From an uncultured Methylobacillus sp. (lineage in GTDB: Bacteria; Pseudomonadota; Gammaproteobacteria; Burkholderiales; Methylophilaceae): a DNA stretch of 35,932 bases. The stretch covers positions 1-35,932 of the forward strand of contig CAIJXJ010000014.1 of the NCBI GenBank assembly GCA_903824575.1, given 5' to 3'. The translations under genes were made by a program, and so were the position numbers. Position 1 is the stretch's first letter; each line of letters starts with the position of its first letter. Positions 18,498 through 26,429 of the stretch are shown here, one piece after another. Under the pieces are notes generated by a model that ran no database searches, was not told the DNA's origin, and worked only from the letters and a program-made list of their open reading frames with translations.

Positions 18498-19428
18498 AGC
18501 GTTTTCTGATCAGATAAAGCGGCCGGTGTTTCGATTCCATGTAGATGCGTCCGATATATTCGCCCAGAATCCCCACGCTGATGAGTTGCAAGCTGCCGAT
18601 GAACAGGATGGCCACCAGCAAGGACGCGTAACCGGGGATGTCGATGCCGTAAATCAGGGTTCTGGCGGTGATGAATGTTGCGTAGGAAAAAGTGATGAAT
18701 GCGCCGATTCCACCCACATAGGTCCATAGTCGCAGTGGCACGGCACTGAAACTGGTCAGGCCTTCGAGGGCGAAATTCCATAGCTTCCAGCCCGAGAATT
18801 TGCTCGTTCCTGCCACCCTGGGGTTTCTGACATAATCAACGGTCACGGTCTTGAAGCCTACCCAGGCAAACAGTCCTTTCATGAACCGTTGTTGCTCCGG
18901 TAGTTGCTTCAAGGCATCCACCGCAATCCTGTCCATCAGACGAAAGTCGCCCACATTCTCAGGCAGTTGAATGGAAGACAGGCGGTTGTGAAAGCGGTAG
19001 AACAACGCCGCGGTCTTGCGCTTGAGGAAGGAGTCTGAGCTCCGATCAATTCGTCTTGCCAGCACGACCTCAGCGCCATCAGTCCATGCTTCTATCAGTT
19101 TCGGGATAAGTTCTGGTGGATCCTGCAGATCGGCATCGAACGGGATGATGGCGTCGCCGGTTGCGGCATCGATGCCAGCACTTAAGGCCGCCTCCTTGCC
19201 AAAATTGCGGGACAGTTCGATTACCTTGAAGCGCGCGTCCTGTTCTGCCAGTGCAATCAGCCTGGTCAGGGTGTCGTCAACGCTACCGTCATCGACGCAC
19301 ACGACTTCAAAGTCATGGGATTCCTGCTGGCTGAAGATTTGGCATATGGCATCGTAATAATAACGGATGCCCTCGCTCTCGTTATAGAACGGGGTAATGA
19401 TTGAAATCTTTTTTCGGGCCTGATTCAT
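18484..19428 (-). CDS. GtrB/DPMS-type family 2 glycosyltransferase
   Basis: The 314-residue protein has a GT-A domain (about 5-230) with SIITPFYNESEG at the start, the CVDDGSVDDT nucleotide-sugar site and the DAD motif in FDADLQDPPELI, and two membrane helices (about 235-300). This layout is that of polyprenyl-phosphate glucosyl or mannosyl transferases such as GtrB, which load a sugar from UDP- or GDP-sugar onto undecaprenyl phosphate. The ATG at 19428 is chosen because GGGAGG lies six bases upstream; a longer frame to 19452 is less likely. It is 33 bases after aroC on the same strand. Confidence 0.88.
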   Translation of the reverse strand: MNQARKKISIITPFYNESEGIRYYYDAICQIFSQQESHDFEVVCVDDGSVDDTLTRLIALAEQDARFKVIELSRNFGKEAALSAGIDAATGDAIIPFDADLQDPPELIPKLIEAWTDGAEVVLARRIDRSSDSFLKRKTAALFYRFHNRLSSIQLPENVGDFRLMDRIAVDALKQLPEQQRFMKGLFAWVGFKTVTVDYVRNPRVAGTSKFSGWKLWNFALEGLTSFSAVPLRLWTYVGGIGAFITFSYATFITARTLIYGIDIPGYASLLVAILFIGSLQLISVGILGEYIGRIYMESKHRPLYLIRKRYGKE

Positions 19429-19461
19429 GTTCAACCTCCCCCCGTGATTCAAGTTTCCGTC

Positions 19462-20562
19462 TTATGCGGTCTTGCCGGGGATGCGCGGCGTCGGGCATGA
19501 CACGTCACCGCATTGGGCGCGGTGACGCAGGGCATGATCGATCAGTACCAGCGCCAGCATGGCCTCACAGATCGGCGTCGCACGCACGCCAACACAGGGG
19601 TCATGCCGACCGGTAGTCTGCATGGTGACGGCATCCCCGGCCAGGTTGATGGAATTCCGCTGCTGCGGAATGCTGGAGGTCGGCTTGAAGGCTGTATGTA
19701 CGACGATATCCTGGCCGCTCGAGATGCCGCCCAGGATGCCGCCGGCGTTGTTGCTGGCAAAGCCCAGTGGCGTCAGTTCGTCGCAATGGACGCTACCGCG
19801 TTGACTAATGCTGTTGAAACCGGCTCCAATTTCCACGCCCTTGGCGGCGTTGATGCCCATCATGGCGTAGGCGATTTCAGCGTCCAGGCGGTCAAACACC
19901 GGCTCGCCCCAGCCGGCGGGAACGTTTTCTGCCACCACCGTGATTTTTGCGCCGACCGAATCGCGATCAAGACGGATGCGATCAAGATAGTCTTCCAGTT
20001 GTGGAGTTAGCGCCGTATTGGCGGCGAAGAACGGGTTACTGTCAACTTCATCCCAGGATACGAATGGCACCGTGATCTCGCCCATCTGGCTCATGAATCC
20101 GCGAATCACGACGCCGAAGCGTTCCAATAGCCATTTCCTGGCAATGGCGCCGGCCGCCACACGTGCCGCCGTCTCGCGGGCGCTGGAGCGCCCGCCCCCG
20201 CGATAATCCCTGATGCCATACTTCTGCCAGTAGGTGTAATCGGCGTGGCCCGGACGGAAGGTCTCAGAAATGGTGCCGTAATCCTGACTGCGCTGATCCT
20301 GATTGCGAATCAGAAGCGCGATCGGCGTGCCGGTGGTCTTGCCCTCGAACACGCCGGACAGGATTTCCACCGTGTCCGGCTCCTTGCGTTGTGTGACGTG
20401 GCGGGAAGTGCCGGGCTTGCGGCGGTCAAGGTCGCCTTGAAGGTCTGCCTCGGACAAGTTCAAGCCCGGTGGGCAACCATCAACAACGCAGCCGATGCCG
20501 GCGCCGTGCGATTCGCCAAAAGTTGTGACCGTGAACAGGGTGCCGAAGGTGTTGCCGGACAT
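19462..20562 (-). CDS. aroC: Chorismate synthase
   Basis: The enzyme removes phosphate from EPSP to make chorismate, the last shared step of aromatic amino acid synthesis, and needs reduced FMN. The 366-residue sequence shows all signatures: GESHG near the start (T-F-G-E-S-H-G at 14-19), DLDRRKPG, the [11 protein letters not shown] motif, GVEIGAGF and the C-terminal [18 protein letters not shown] with the FMN-binding segment. It starts with the conserved MSGNTFG. Divergent from the P-type ATPase, with 104 bases between; upstream of the gtr-like trio. Confidence 0.97.
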   Translation of the reverse strand: MSGNTFGTLFTVTTFGESHGAGIGCVVDGCPPGLNLSEADLQGDLDRRKPGTSRHVTQRKEPDTVEILSGVFEGKTTGTPIALLIRNQDQRSQDYGTISETFRPGHADYTYWQKYGIRDYRGGGRSSARETAARVAAGAIARKWLLERFGVVIRGFMSQMGEITVPFVSWDEVDSNPFFAANTALTPQLEDYLDRIRLDRDSVGAKITVVAENVPAGWGEPVFDRLDAEIAYAMMGINAAKGVEIGAGFNSISQRGSVHCDELTPLGFASNNAGGILGGISSGQDIVVHTAFKPTSSIPQQRNSINLAGDAVTMQTTGRHDPCVGVRATPICEAMLALVLIDHALRHRAQCGDVSCPTPRIPGKTA

Positions 20563-20666
20563 AGCGGGTTGCCTAAATATTCGTTAATTATTGCCAACAA
20601 GTTTAACATATTCCCTGTGAGCTTCTTGTCCCCGACTCGCGACCGCCGCACCGCACGGGAGTGCCA

Positions 20667-23390
20667 ATGAAAATCCACCAGTTTACCGCCGAACAGGCCC
20701 TGACCAGTCTGGGCAGCCATGTCAATGGCCTGGACTCTGTGGAAGTGAAACTGCGACAGGCTGAATTCGGCGCCAATTGTGTTGTCGCGTTACCGCACGA
20801 GCCGCCAGCGGTTTCTTTCATCAAGGAATTCATCCATTTCTTTGCGCTGATCCTGTGGCTCGCCGCAGGCCTCGCCTTTTTCGCCGAACAACGCGATCCC
20901 GGCCAAGGCATGGCAACGCTGGGCTGGGCCATAATAGGCGTGATCCTGATCAATGGCCTGTTCTCGTTCTGGCAGCAGTACCGAGCCGAGCAGGCCATCG
21001 CTGCGTTGCAGAAATTGCTGCCATTGCAAGTTAAGGTGCTGCGCGATAACGTCATCGCACAGTTGGACGCCGACCGACTGGTGCCGGGTGATGTCATCCT
21101 GGTGCAGGAAGGCGATAATGTCCCGGCCGATTGTCGTTTGCTGGAGGCATTCCGGCTGCGTGTCAACAATGCCACGGTGACGGGTGAGTCCCTGCCTCTG
21201 GGACGCGATGCTCAGCCATCCCTGGCCGAGGACCTGCTGACCAGTCGCAATATATTGCTGGCCGGTACTGCTATCGTTTCGGGCGAGGGCCGCGCCGTGG
21301 TTTTTGCCACTGGCATGCATACCGAATTCGGCAAGATTGCACACCTGACCCAGGCCACGGGTGAGCGCCTATCGCCGCTGCAACTCGAAATCATCCGTTT
21401 GAGCTACCTTATTGCCGGGCTCTCCTTGTTGCTGGGTTTGTTGTTTTTCCTGATCGGTCAGGGTCTCGGCCTGCCATTCTGGGTTGACCTCATGTTTGCC
21501 ATTGGCGTCATCGTCGCCAACGTGCCGGAAGGGCTGTTGCCGACCGTGACTCTCGCACTTGCCATGGCGACCCGTCGCATGGCGCGCCGCAATACGCTGG
21601 TACGCCACCTGCCCGCAGTCGAGACCTTGGGGGCGACGACGGTGATATGTACCGACAAGACCGGCACTCTGACCCAGAATCGCATGCAGGTAGAGACGCT
21701 ATGGTTGGGGGGCGTCATGCTGCAACCAGAAGGCCTGCAGCATGACCCTGACATCCTTATGCATTACAAGTCTCTGTTCGAAGTCGCGGCGTTGTGCCAC
21801 AACCTGAAGTCCACCGGATTGGAATGGCTGGGCGACCCGATGGAAATCGCTCTGATCAAGCTGGCACAACAGGCGCTAGGCGAGTTGCCGGCCTATCCAA
21901 AATGCGACGACATCCCGTTCGATACCGACCGCAAGCGCATGTCCAGCATCCACGATGCGCCGTATGGATCCACACTCTATTGCAAGGGGGCGCTGGAAAT
22001 GTTGTTGCCGCGGTGCGCTCATGTTCAAACCGATGAGGGTGCTGTGGCGCTGGATTCGGGCTGGCATGGCCGTATTCTGGCGGCCCAGGAAAGCATGGCC
22101 AGCCAAGGCTTGCGGGTGCTGGCCATGGCCTACCGGCCATTGCGTTATGGCGAAGAGGGTGAGACCAGAGAGGCCGACATGATCTTGCTTGGTCTGGTTG
22201 GCCTCAATGATCCGCCACGCCCGGAAGTCTTGGGAGCCATTCAAAAATGTCATGACGCTGGCATCAAGGTCATCATGGTCACCGGCGACCACCCGCATAC
22301 CGCGCTGGCCATCGCACGGCAGATAGGCTTGATTAGCGGCAGCCACCCTAGCCTCATCGGTGGCGACCAGCTGAAGCGACTCTCAAGCGCTCAATTGCAG
22401 ATCGCCCTGAATGCCCGGGAAATCATTTTCGCCCGCGTCGGTGCCGACCAGAAGATGCGCATCGTGCAGGCTTTGCAACAGAAAAAACACATCGTGGCGG
22501 TCACCGGTGACGGCGTCAATGACGCGCCGGCGCTGAAAGCGGCGGACATCGGCATTGCCATGGGACTGTCCGGTACTGACGTCGCCAAGCAGGCCGCCGA
22601 CATGATTCTGCTGGATGACAACTTCGCCAGCATCGTCGCCGCCATCGAGGAGGGACGGGCAGTGTTCGACAATATCCGCAAGTTCTTCTCCTATATCCTG
22701 ACGCATAACGTGGCGGAACTCGTGCCTTATCTGGGGTTCGGCCTGTTCAATATCCCATTACCACTTACCGTGATCCAGATATTGGCCATCGATCTCGGCA
22801 CCGATACCCTGCCAGCGCTGGGGCTGGGGGCAGAGCAACCTGATCCGGGCGTCATGCTGCGTCCACCCCGAGGCCCCAACGAACGCCTTCTCAACTGGCG
22901 TTTGCTGGCGCGAGCCTATCTGTTTCTGGGGATGATGGAAGCCACAGCCGCCATGGCCGCCTTTTTCGCCATGTTGCATCTGGGGGGATGGCATTACGGC
23001 ACGGCGCTTACCGGTAATGCGCCGCTTTACCAGCAGGCAACGACCGCAACCTTGTCCGCAATCATTGTCATGCAGGTCGTAAACGTGCTGCTGTGCAAGC
23101 ATCCCGATCGGCCGTTATGGCGGTCGAACCCGTTCGACAACCCGCTGCTGCTGTCAGGGATAGTGGTGGAAATAGTCTTGATTTTGCTGATTGATTACAC
23201 GCCGTTGGGCCATAAGATCTTTGGTACGGCAGCCCTGCCGGCTGAAATTTGGCTGTTCATTTTGCCATTCGGTGTCGCCATGCTGGCGCTGGAGGAGGGC
23301 CGCAAAGCTCTTCTGCGCAGGGTCCAAGCCAAAAATGCTGAGCCCCGGAGAGTGCCTGAGAAATATGACATGCGCAGCCGCGATGGATGA
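20667..23390 (+). CDS. P-type ATPase, P2C-like (Na+/K+-ATPase-type cation pump)
   Basis: The 907-residue pump has an N-terminal cation-ATPase domain, the TGES actuator loop at 172-175, the phosphorylated aspartate D330 in DKTGTLTQNRM, the hinge TGDGVNDAP at 613-621 and ten predicted helices. Helix 4 (IGVIVANVPEGLLPTVTLAL), helix 5 (THNVAELVPYLGFGLFNIPL) and helix 6 (AIDLGTDTLPALGLGAEQ) follow the animal Na+/K+-ATPase alpha subunit, with the conserved E of helix 5 and DLGTD of helix 6. The ion specificity is inferred, not shown, and no beta subunit gene is nearby. ATG at 20667 has GGGAG five bases upstream; GTG at 20661 is an alternative. Downstream of a divergent aroC. Confidence 0.87.
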   Translation: MKIHQFTAEQALTSLGSHVNGLDSVEVKLRQAEFGANCVVALPHEPPAVSFIKEFIHFFALILWLAAGLAFFAEQRDPGQGMATLGWAIIGVILINGLFSFWQQYRAEQAIAALQKLLPLQVKVLRDNVIAQLDADRLVPGDVILVQEGDNVPADCRLLEAFRLRVNNATVTGESLPLGRDAQPSLAEDLLTSRNILLAGTAIVSGEGRAVVFATGMHTEFGKIAHLTQATGERLSPLQLEIIRLSYLIAGLSLLLGLLFFLIGQGLGLPFWVDLMFAIGVIVANVPEGLLPTVTLALAMATRRMARRNTLVRHLPAVETLGATTVICTDKTGTLTQNRMQVETLWLGGVMLQPEGLQHDPDILMHYKSLFEVAALCHNLKSTGLEWLGDPMEIALIKLAQQALGELPAYPKCDDIPFDTDRKRMSSIHDAPYGSTLYCKGALEMLLPRCAHVQTDEGAVALDSGWHGRILAAQESMASQGLRVLAMAYRPLRYGEEGETREADMILLGLVGLNDPPRPEVLGAIQKCHDAGIKVIMVTGDHPHTALAIARQIGLISGSHPSLIGGDQLKRLSSAQLQIALNAREIIFARVGADQKMRIVQALQQKKHIVAVTGDGVNDAPALKAADIGIAMGLSGTDVAKQAADMILLDDNFASIVAAIEEGRAVFDNIRKFFSYILTHNVAELVPYLGFGLFNIPLPLTVIQILAIDLGTDTLPALGLGAEQPDPGVMLRPPRGPNERLLNWRLLARAYLFLGMMEATAAMAAFFAMLHLGGWHYGTALTGNAPLYQQATTATLSAIIVMQVVNVLLCKHPDRPLWRSNPFDNPLLLSGIVVEIVLILLIDYTPLGHKIFGTAALPAEIWLFILPFGVAMLALEEGRKALLRRVQAKNAEPRRVPEKYDMRSRDG

Positions 23391-23401
23391 AGTCAGGCAG
23401 C

Positions 23402-23503
23402 ATGGACGAGACCTGGTTCGATTTCATGATGGGTGATTATAAAGATGCCGGCATGATGGCGGATAAGCTGCAGCGATTGGACATGCGTGAACTATTGGTC
23501 TGA
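23402..23503 (+). CDS. Small ORF of unknown function (33 aa)
   Basis: The frame ATG 23402 to TGA 23503 gives 33 residues, MDETWFDFMMGDYKDAGMMA and then DKLQRLDMRELLV. Its composition is protein-like, and AGG lies just before the ATG. It begins 11 bases after the ATPase stop. It could be a small membrane-pump companion or a remnant. No family is recognised. Confidence 0.35.
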   Translation: MDETWFDFMMGDYKDAGMMADKLQRLDMRELLV

Positions 23504-23542
23504 AGCATAGTCAACCGGTATGAAACTATTGGGGGTATTTCC

Positions 23543-24550
23543 ATGCGCAGACTTCTACTGCTTTTATTGTTGGTCCTGTCGGCACAGGCTCATGCATTTG
23601 ACGGGCAGACTCTGCTCAAGGTCTTTTTCACGATAGTTCAAGTGCATACAAGCAACATTGATCATAGCGGTGAGGGCTTCGGTTCGGGTGTGGTGGTCGC
23701 CGAAAATCGCGTTTTGACTAATTGCCACGTGTTGCGTAAGGCAAAAGCAGCATGGATTTCCCGGGGTGAAGACAATTTTGTCGTGGCCAATGTGCAGGTC
23801 GATGTGCATCATGATTTATGCCTGCTTGTCACTGACCGGCTGCCGTTCAAAGCGGCTGAGATCGGGCGTGTTGAAGAACTGAAGGACGGCATGGATGTTT
23901 TTGCCGTGGGACACTCCAGTGGATCTCCTTCTCCTGTCATTTCTAGTGGACAGATCAAGGGTCTCTATCCTTTCGAGGGTAGTCAGGTGATACGCAGCAG
24001 CGCCCGCTTTTCCATGGGGGCCAGTGGTAGTGGATTGTTCGATGATCAGGGCAAGCTGGTTGGAATTAATAGCTTTAAGACCTTTGGCAAGATTGCTTAT
24101 TTCTATGCCATGCCGGCCGACTGGATCAAGAACTTGGAGGCATTTCCAATGCAGGCAATGGCACCCGTTGCCGGGAACGCATTCTGGGAGGATGAGATCA
24201 ATCGACCTTTTTTTCTGCAGGCTGCTATGCCAGAGTTGCAGGAAGACTGGACCGCCTTATTTGATGTAAGCGAACGCTGGGTCGTGGCAGAGCCGGGCAA
24301 CGCCGAGGCTTGGTATGAGCAGGGTCTGGCTCAGGAAAACTTGAATCGGCAGGATGCTGCGCGAATTTCCTATGAAAAAGCCAATGCGATCAATCCGGCT
24401 CATGGCGACGCCCTTTACCACCTTGGCCTGATTGCCGCACAGCGCGGAGACAAGCCTGAAATGCATCGTATCAGTCTTGCCTTGGCCGGGATAGATGCGA
24501 CGATTGCCGATGACTTTAACAAGGCTGTTGGCTGTACGCCGAACTGTTAA
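23543..24550 (+). CDS. Exported trypsin-like serine protease with C-terminal TPR region
   Basis: The 335-residue protein has a leucine-rich signal peptide (1-18, cut after QAHA) and a trypsin-like domain with catalytic triad H62 (TNCHVL), D91 (HHDLCLL) and S161 (MGASGSGLF), as in DegP/HtrA-type enzymes, though no PDZ domain follows. Residues about 250-320 look like one or two TPR repeats (AEAWYEQGLAQENLNRQDAA then ALYHLGLIAAQRGDKPEM). It may trim or guard periplasmic proteins; the substrate is unknown. The 3' end faces the convergent gene at 24573, 22 bases away. Confidence 0.82.
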   Translation: MRRLLLLLLLVLSAQAHAFDGQTLLKVFFTIVQVHTSNIDHSGEGFGSGVVVAENRVLTNCHVLRKAKAAWISRGEDNFVVANVQVDVHHDLCLLVTDRLPFKAAEIGRVEELKDGMDVFAVGHSSGSPSPVISSGQIKGLYPFEGSQVIRSSARFSMGASGSGLFDDQGKLVGINSFKTFGKIAYFYAMPADWIKNLEAFPMQAMAPVAGNAFWEDEINRPFFLQAAMPELQEDWTALFDVSERWVVAEPGNAEAWYEQGLAQENLNRQDAARISYEKANAINPAHGDALYHLGLIAAQRGDKPEMHRISLALAGIDATIADDFNKAVGCTPNC

Positions 24551-24572
24551 TCCTGTATACCTTGTTCGGAGA

Positions 24573-25067
24573 CTACCAGGAGGTCAGGACGATTTCTTCA
24601 GCATTCTCGTTCTTGCAGTCCTCACCTTGGCAATTGGAAACTGATTTCCATGCCTCCGGGAAGGGCATGACATTGGGCGGAATGTCTGCCCCGTTAATGC
24701 CGAATCCAAGCGCAAAAATGACGGCACCGGTCTTTACCTTGAAACTCGGCGTGGTAACAGCAGCTTCAATCATCCGGTTCTGAATGCCGGAGTCTATTTG
24801 GTCGTCCGTATCCAGCCAGGCCTTGATCTTGCCGTCTTCGCGGACAGCGATAACGAGATATCCCCATGACGGCATGGCGGCGATGCTGGATAATTCCTTG
24901 TGAATATCAAGCTCGACCTCTTTGACGTACTTTGACATGCCCTCGATACCATCCACTTTTTGCAGAATAAGATTCCTTGGCTGCATCAAGTTGATCTGGA
25001 GGTAATCGATTTCTGCCGCTCCGCAGGCAACCGGGACTAGCATAAGTAACAGTGTAAGTGCTCTCAT
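24573..25067 (-). CDS. Exported protein of unknown function
   Basis: The 164-residue protein has a short signal peptide (MRALTLLLMLVPVACGAAE), a soluble body and cysteines C144 and C149 in NCQGEDC near the C-terminus. The C15 position lacks a standard lipobox (Pro at -3), so it is more likely secreted than lipidated. No family is recognised. Residues about 85-130 (DDQIDSGIQNRMIEAAVTTP) may form a TonB-C-like or similar small domain, but this is speculation. It starts with ATG behind a GAATC-rich leader and converges with the protease gene. Confidence 0.65.
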   Translation of the reverse strand: MRALTLLLMLVPVACGAAEIDYLQINLMQPRNLILQKVDGIEGMSKYVKEVELDIHKELSSIAAMPSWGYLVIAVREDGKIKAWLDTDDQIDSGIQNRMIEAAVTTPSFKVKTGAVIFALGFGINGADIPPNVMPFPEAWKSVSNCQGEDCKNENAEEIVLTSW

Positions 25068-25174
25068 GATTCATTTTCCTTTTATGGCAGACAATCTGAC
25101 AGGTTTCCCCGCCAAAAACAAACCCCGACACCAGGTCAGGATTTGATTGCGGCGCCAGGTCGTAATGATCTTGA

Positions 25175-25696
25175 TTATTCCGAGATCTTTTTCAGGTTGT
25201 CGAGGCCGCCACGATACACGCCGATGATGGTCTTGACGGCATCGTCATCGCTTTGTCCTGCCGCTGGATTGGCCCCCGTGTCCTTGCGCTTGAAGCTGCC
25301 CTTCCATACCACCAGAGTCTTGTCGGCGCCTTGCGACTTGATCGTCACGGTGGAAGTATAGTGGCTGACTGGCAGCACGCCTTCCAAGATTGAATAGCCG
25401 AATACCATCTTCTTGGGATTGTATGACAGCAGTTTTTCCTTGATGGTGCCATTGTCCTGCAGCGTCAGCAATCTTTCAGCGCCCTTTGTATTATTGGTGC
25501 CTGCTACGATTTCCGTTTTCTTGACGGCCGGGTGCCATGCGCCCAGATCACCAAAATTGCTTACCTTCTCCCATACTTTGGAGGCGGAGGCATTAATCAC
25601 GACATTTTCTTCAACCTTGAGATTTTTCGCGCTTTCGGCAAATGCATTGATGGAAAGTCCAAGCAGCAGGGAAGTAATTAATAAACTGGATTTCAT
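25175..25696 (-). CDS. Exported SRPBCC protein, MxaD-like
   Basis: The 173-residue protein has a cleavable signal peptide (1-20, LSINAFA) and one SRPBCC domain. The segments VVINASASKVWEKVSNFGDL and WHPAVKKTEI, then EKLLSYNPKKMVFGYSILEG, LPVSHYTSTVTI and VVWKGSFKRKD resemble MxaD, a periplasmic accessory of methanol dehydrogenase thought to promote electron transfer to cytochrome cL. Similar SRPBCC proteins occur without methanol oxidation, so the role is tentative. The frame opens at 25759, but ATG at 25696 has GAGG upstream and a proper signal peptide. It is divergent from the TspO gene. Confidence 0.75.
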   Translation of the reverse strand: MKSSLLITSLLLGLSINAFAESAKNLKVEENVVINASASKVWEKVSNFGDLGAWHPAVKKTEIVAGTNNTKGAERLLTLQDNGTIKEKLLSYNPKKMVFGYSILEGVLPVSHYTSTVTIKSQGADKTLVVWKGSFKRKDTGANPAAGQSDDDAVKTIIGVYRGGLDNLKKISE

Positions 25697-25742
25697 TTTG
25701 GTGGCCTCTATCTCGATAATGGATGGGATTTTCATGATTGTG

Positions 25743-25758
25743 TGAGTCATATAACTCA
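25743..25758. promoter_or_regulatory. Near-palindrome in the SRPBCC leader region
   Basis: TGAGTCATATAACTCA has five-base arms TGAGT/ACTCA around a CATATA core and lies 47 bases upstream of the SRPBCC start. It could be an operator for that gene. Confidence 0.3.
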
Positions 25759-25799
25759 TGCATGTGACTGCAAGGTATCAGCTTGGTTCCGAAAAAAAC

Positions 25800-25817
25800 A
25801 TACTAACTAGTAAGTAT
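25800..25817. promoter_or_regulatory. Near-palindromic candidate operator between SRPBCC and tspO genes
   Basis: ATACTAACTAGTAAGTAT has a six-base palindrome ACTAGT flanked by ATACT/AGTAT arms with two mismatches. It sits in the shared control region of two divergent genes, and the form is typical of TetR-family operators. No regulator gene is near, so the binder is unknown. Confidence 0.4.
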
Positions 25818-25904
25818 TTTTATCGGGCGTCATTGACTGGCATTAAAATCACGGGAAAGTCGGCCCTCATGGACCGCGATTCTTGGTCAAGTTCAGGTGT
25901 ATAG

Positions 25905-26396
25905 TTGGCGCAATTCACGAAGGGATGGGACACCTTGTTTAAACGATCACCTTATATCAGCCTGTTATTGTTTGTTTTGATCGTGGCTGCCGTCGCCCTG
26001 TCAGGGGTGCAGTTTCTGCCAGGAGAGTGGTATCTGTCCTTGCAAAAGCCATTCTGGACGCCACCAGCCTGGCTGTTTCCGCCCGTATGGACGGTCCTCT
26101 ACCTGATGATCGCCATTGCCGGCTGGCTCATATTCTCGGGGAGCAATCGCGTTCTCAAGGTCTTATGGCCGCTGCAGCTGGTGCTCAACGGGCTTTGGTC
26201 ATGGCTTTTTTTTGGTCTGCATCAAATGGCATTGGGCTTGCTCGATATCGTTGCCATGTTTGCCTGTATCGCAGTCATGGTTGTCATCTCGCATAAAGAG
26301 GCGAGGTCTGTCAGCAGGCTCCTGATGCCCTACCTGGTCTGGGTTGGATACGCTTCGACGCTGAACCTGGCGATTTTCATGTTGAATCCCGCTTGA
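25905..26396 (+). CDS. TspO/MBR-family tryptophan-rich membrane protein
   Basis: The 163-residue protein has five membrane helices and the TspO signature: WYLSLQKPFWTPPAWLFPPVWTVLYLMIAIAG (shown in parts: KPFWTPP, FPPVWTVLY), WPLQLVLNGLWSWLFFG and the closing YLVWVGYASTLNLAIF. TspO proteins bind tetrapyrroles such as protoporphyrin and respond to light, oxygen or stress in bacteria. The start is unsure: TTG at 25905 has AGG upstream, while TTG at 25935 has AAGGGA. It lies 33 bases before the photolyase gene in the same direction, so a shared transcript is likely. Confidence 0.9.
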   Translation: MAQFTKGWDTLFKRSPYISLLLFVLIVAAVALSGVQFLPGEWYLSLQKPFWTPPAWLFPPVWTVLYLMIAIAGWLIFSGSNRVLKVLWPLQLVLNGLWSWLFFGLHQMALGLLDIVAMFACIAVMVVISHKEARSVSRLLMPYLVWVGYASTLNLAIFMLNPA

Positions 26397-26429
26397 GCGC
26401 GGGCTTTGTCGGTGCGGGTTTGAGCTGAC

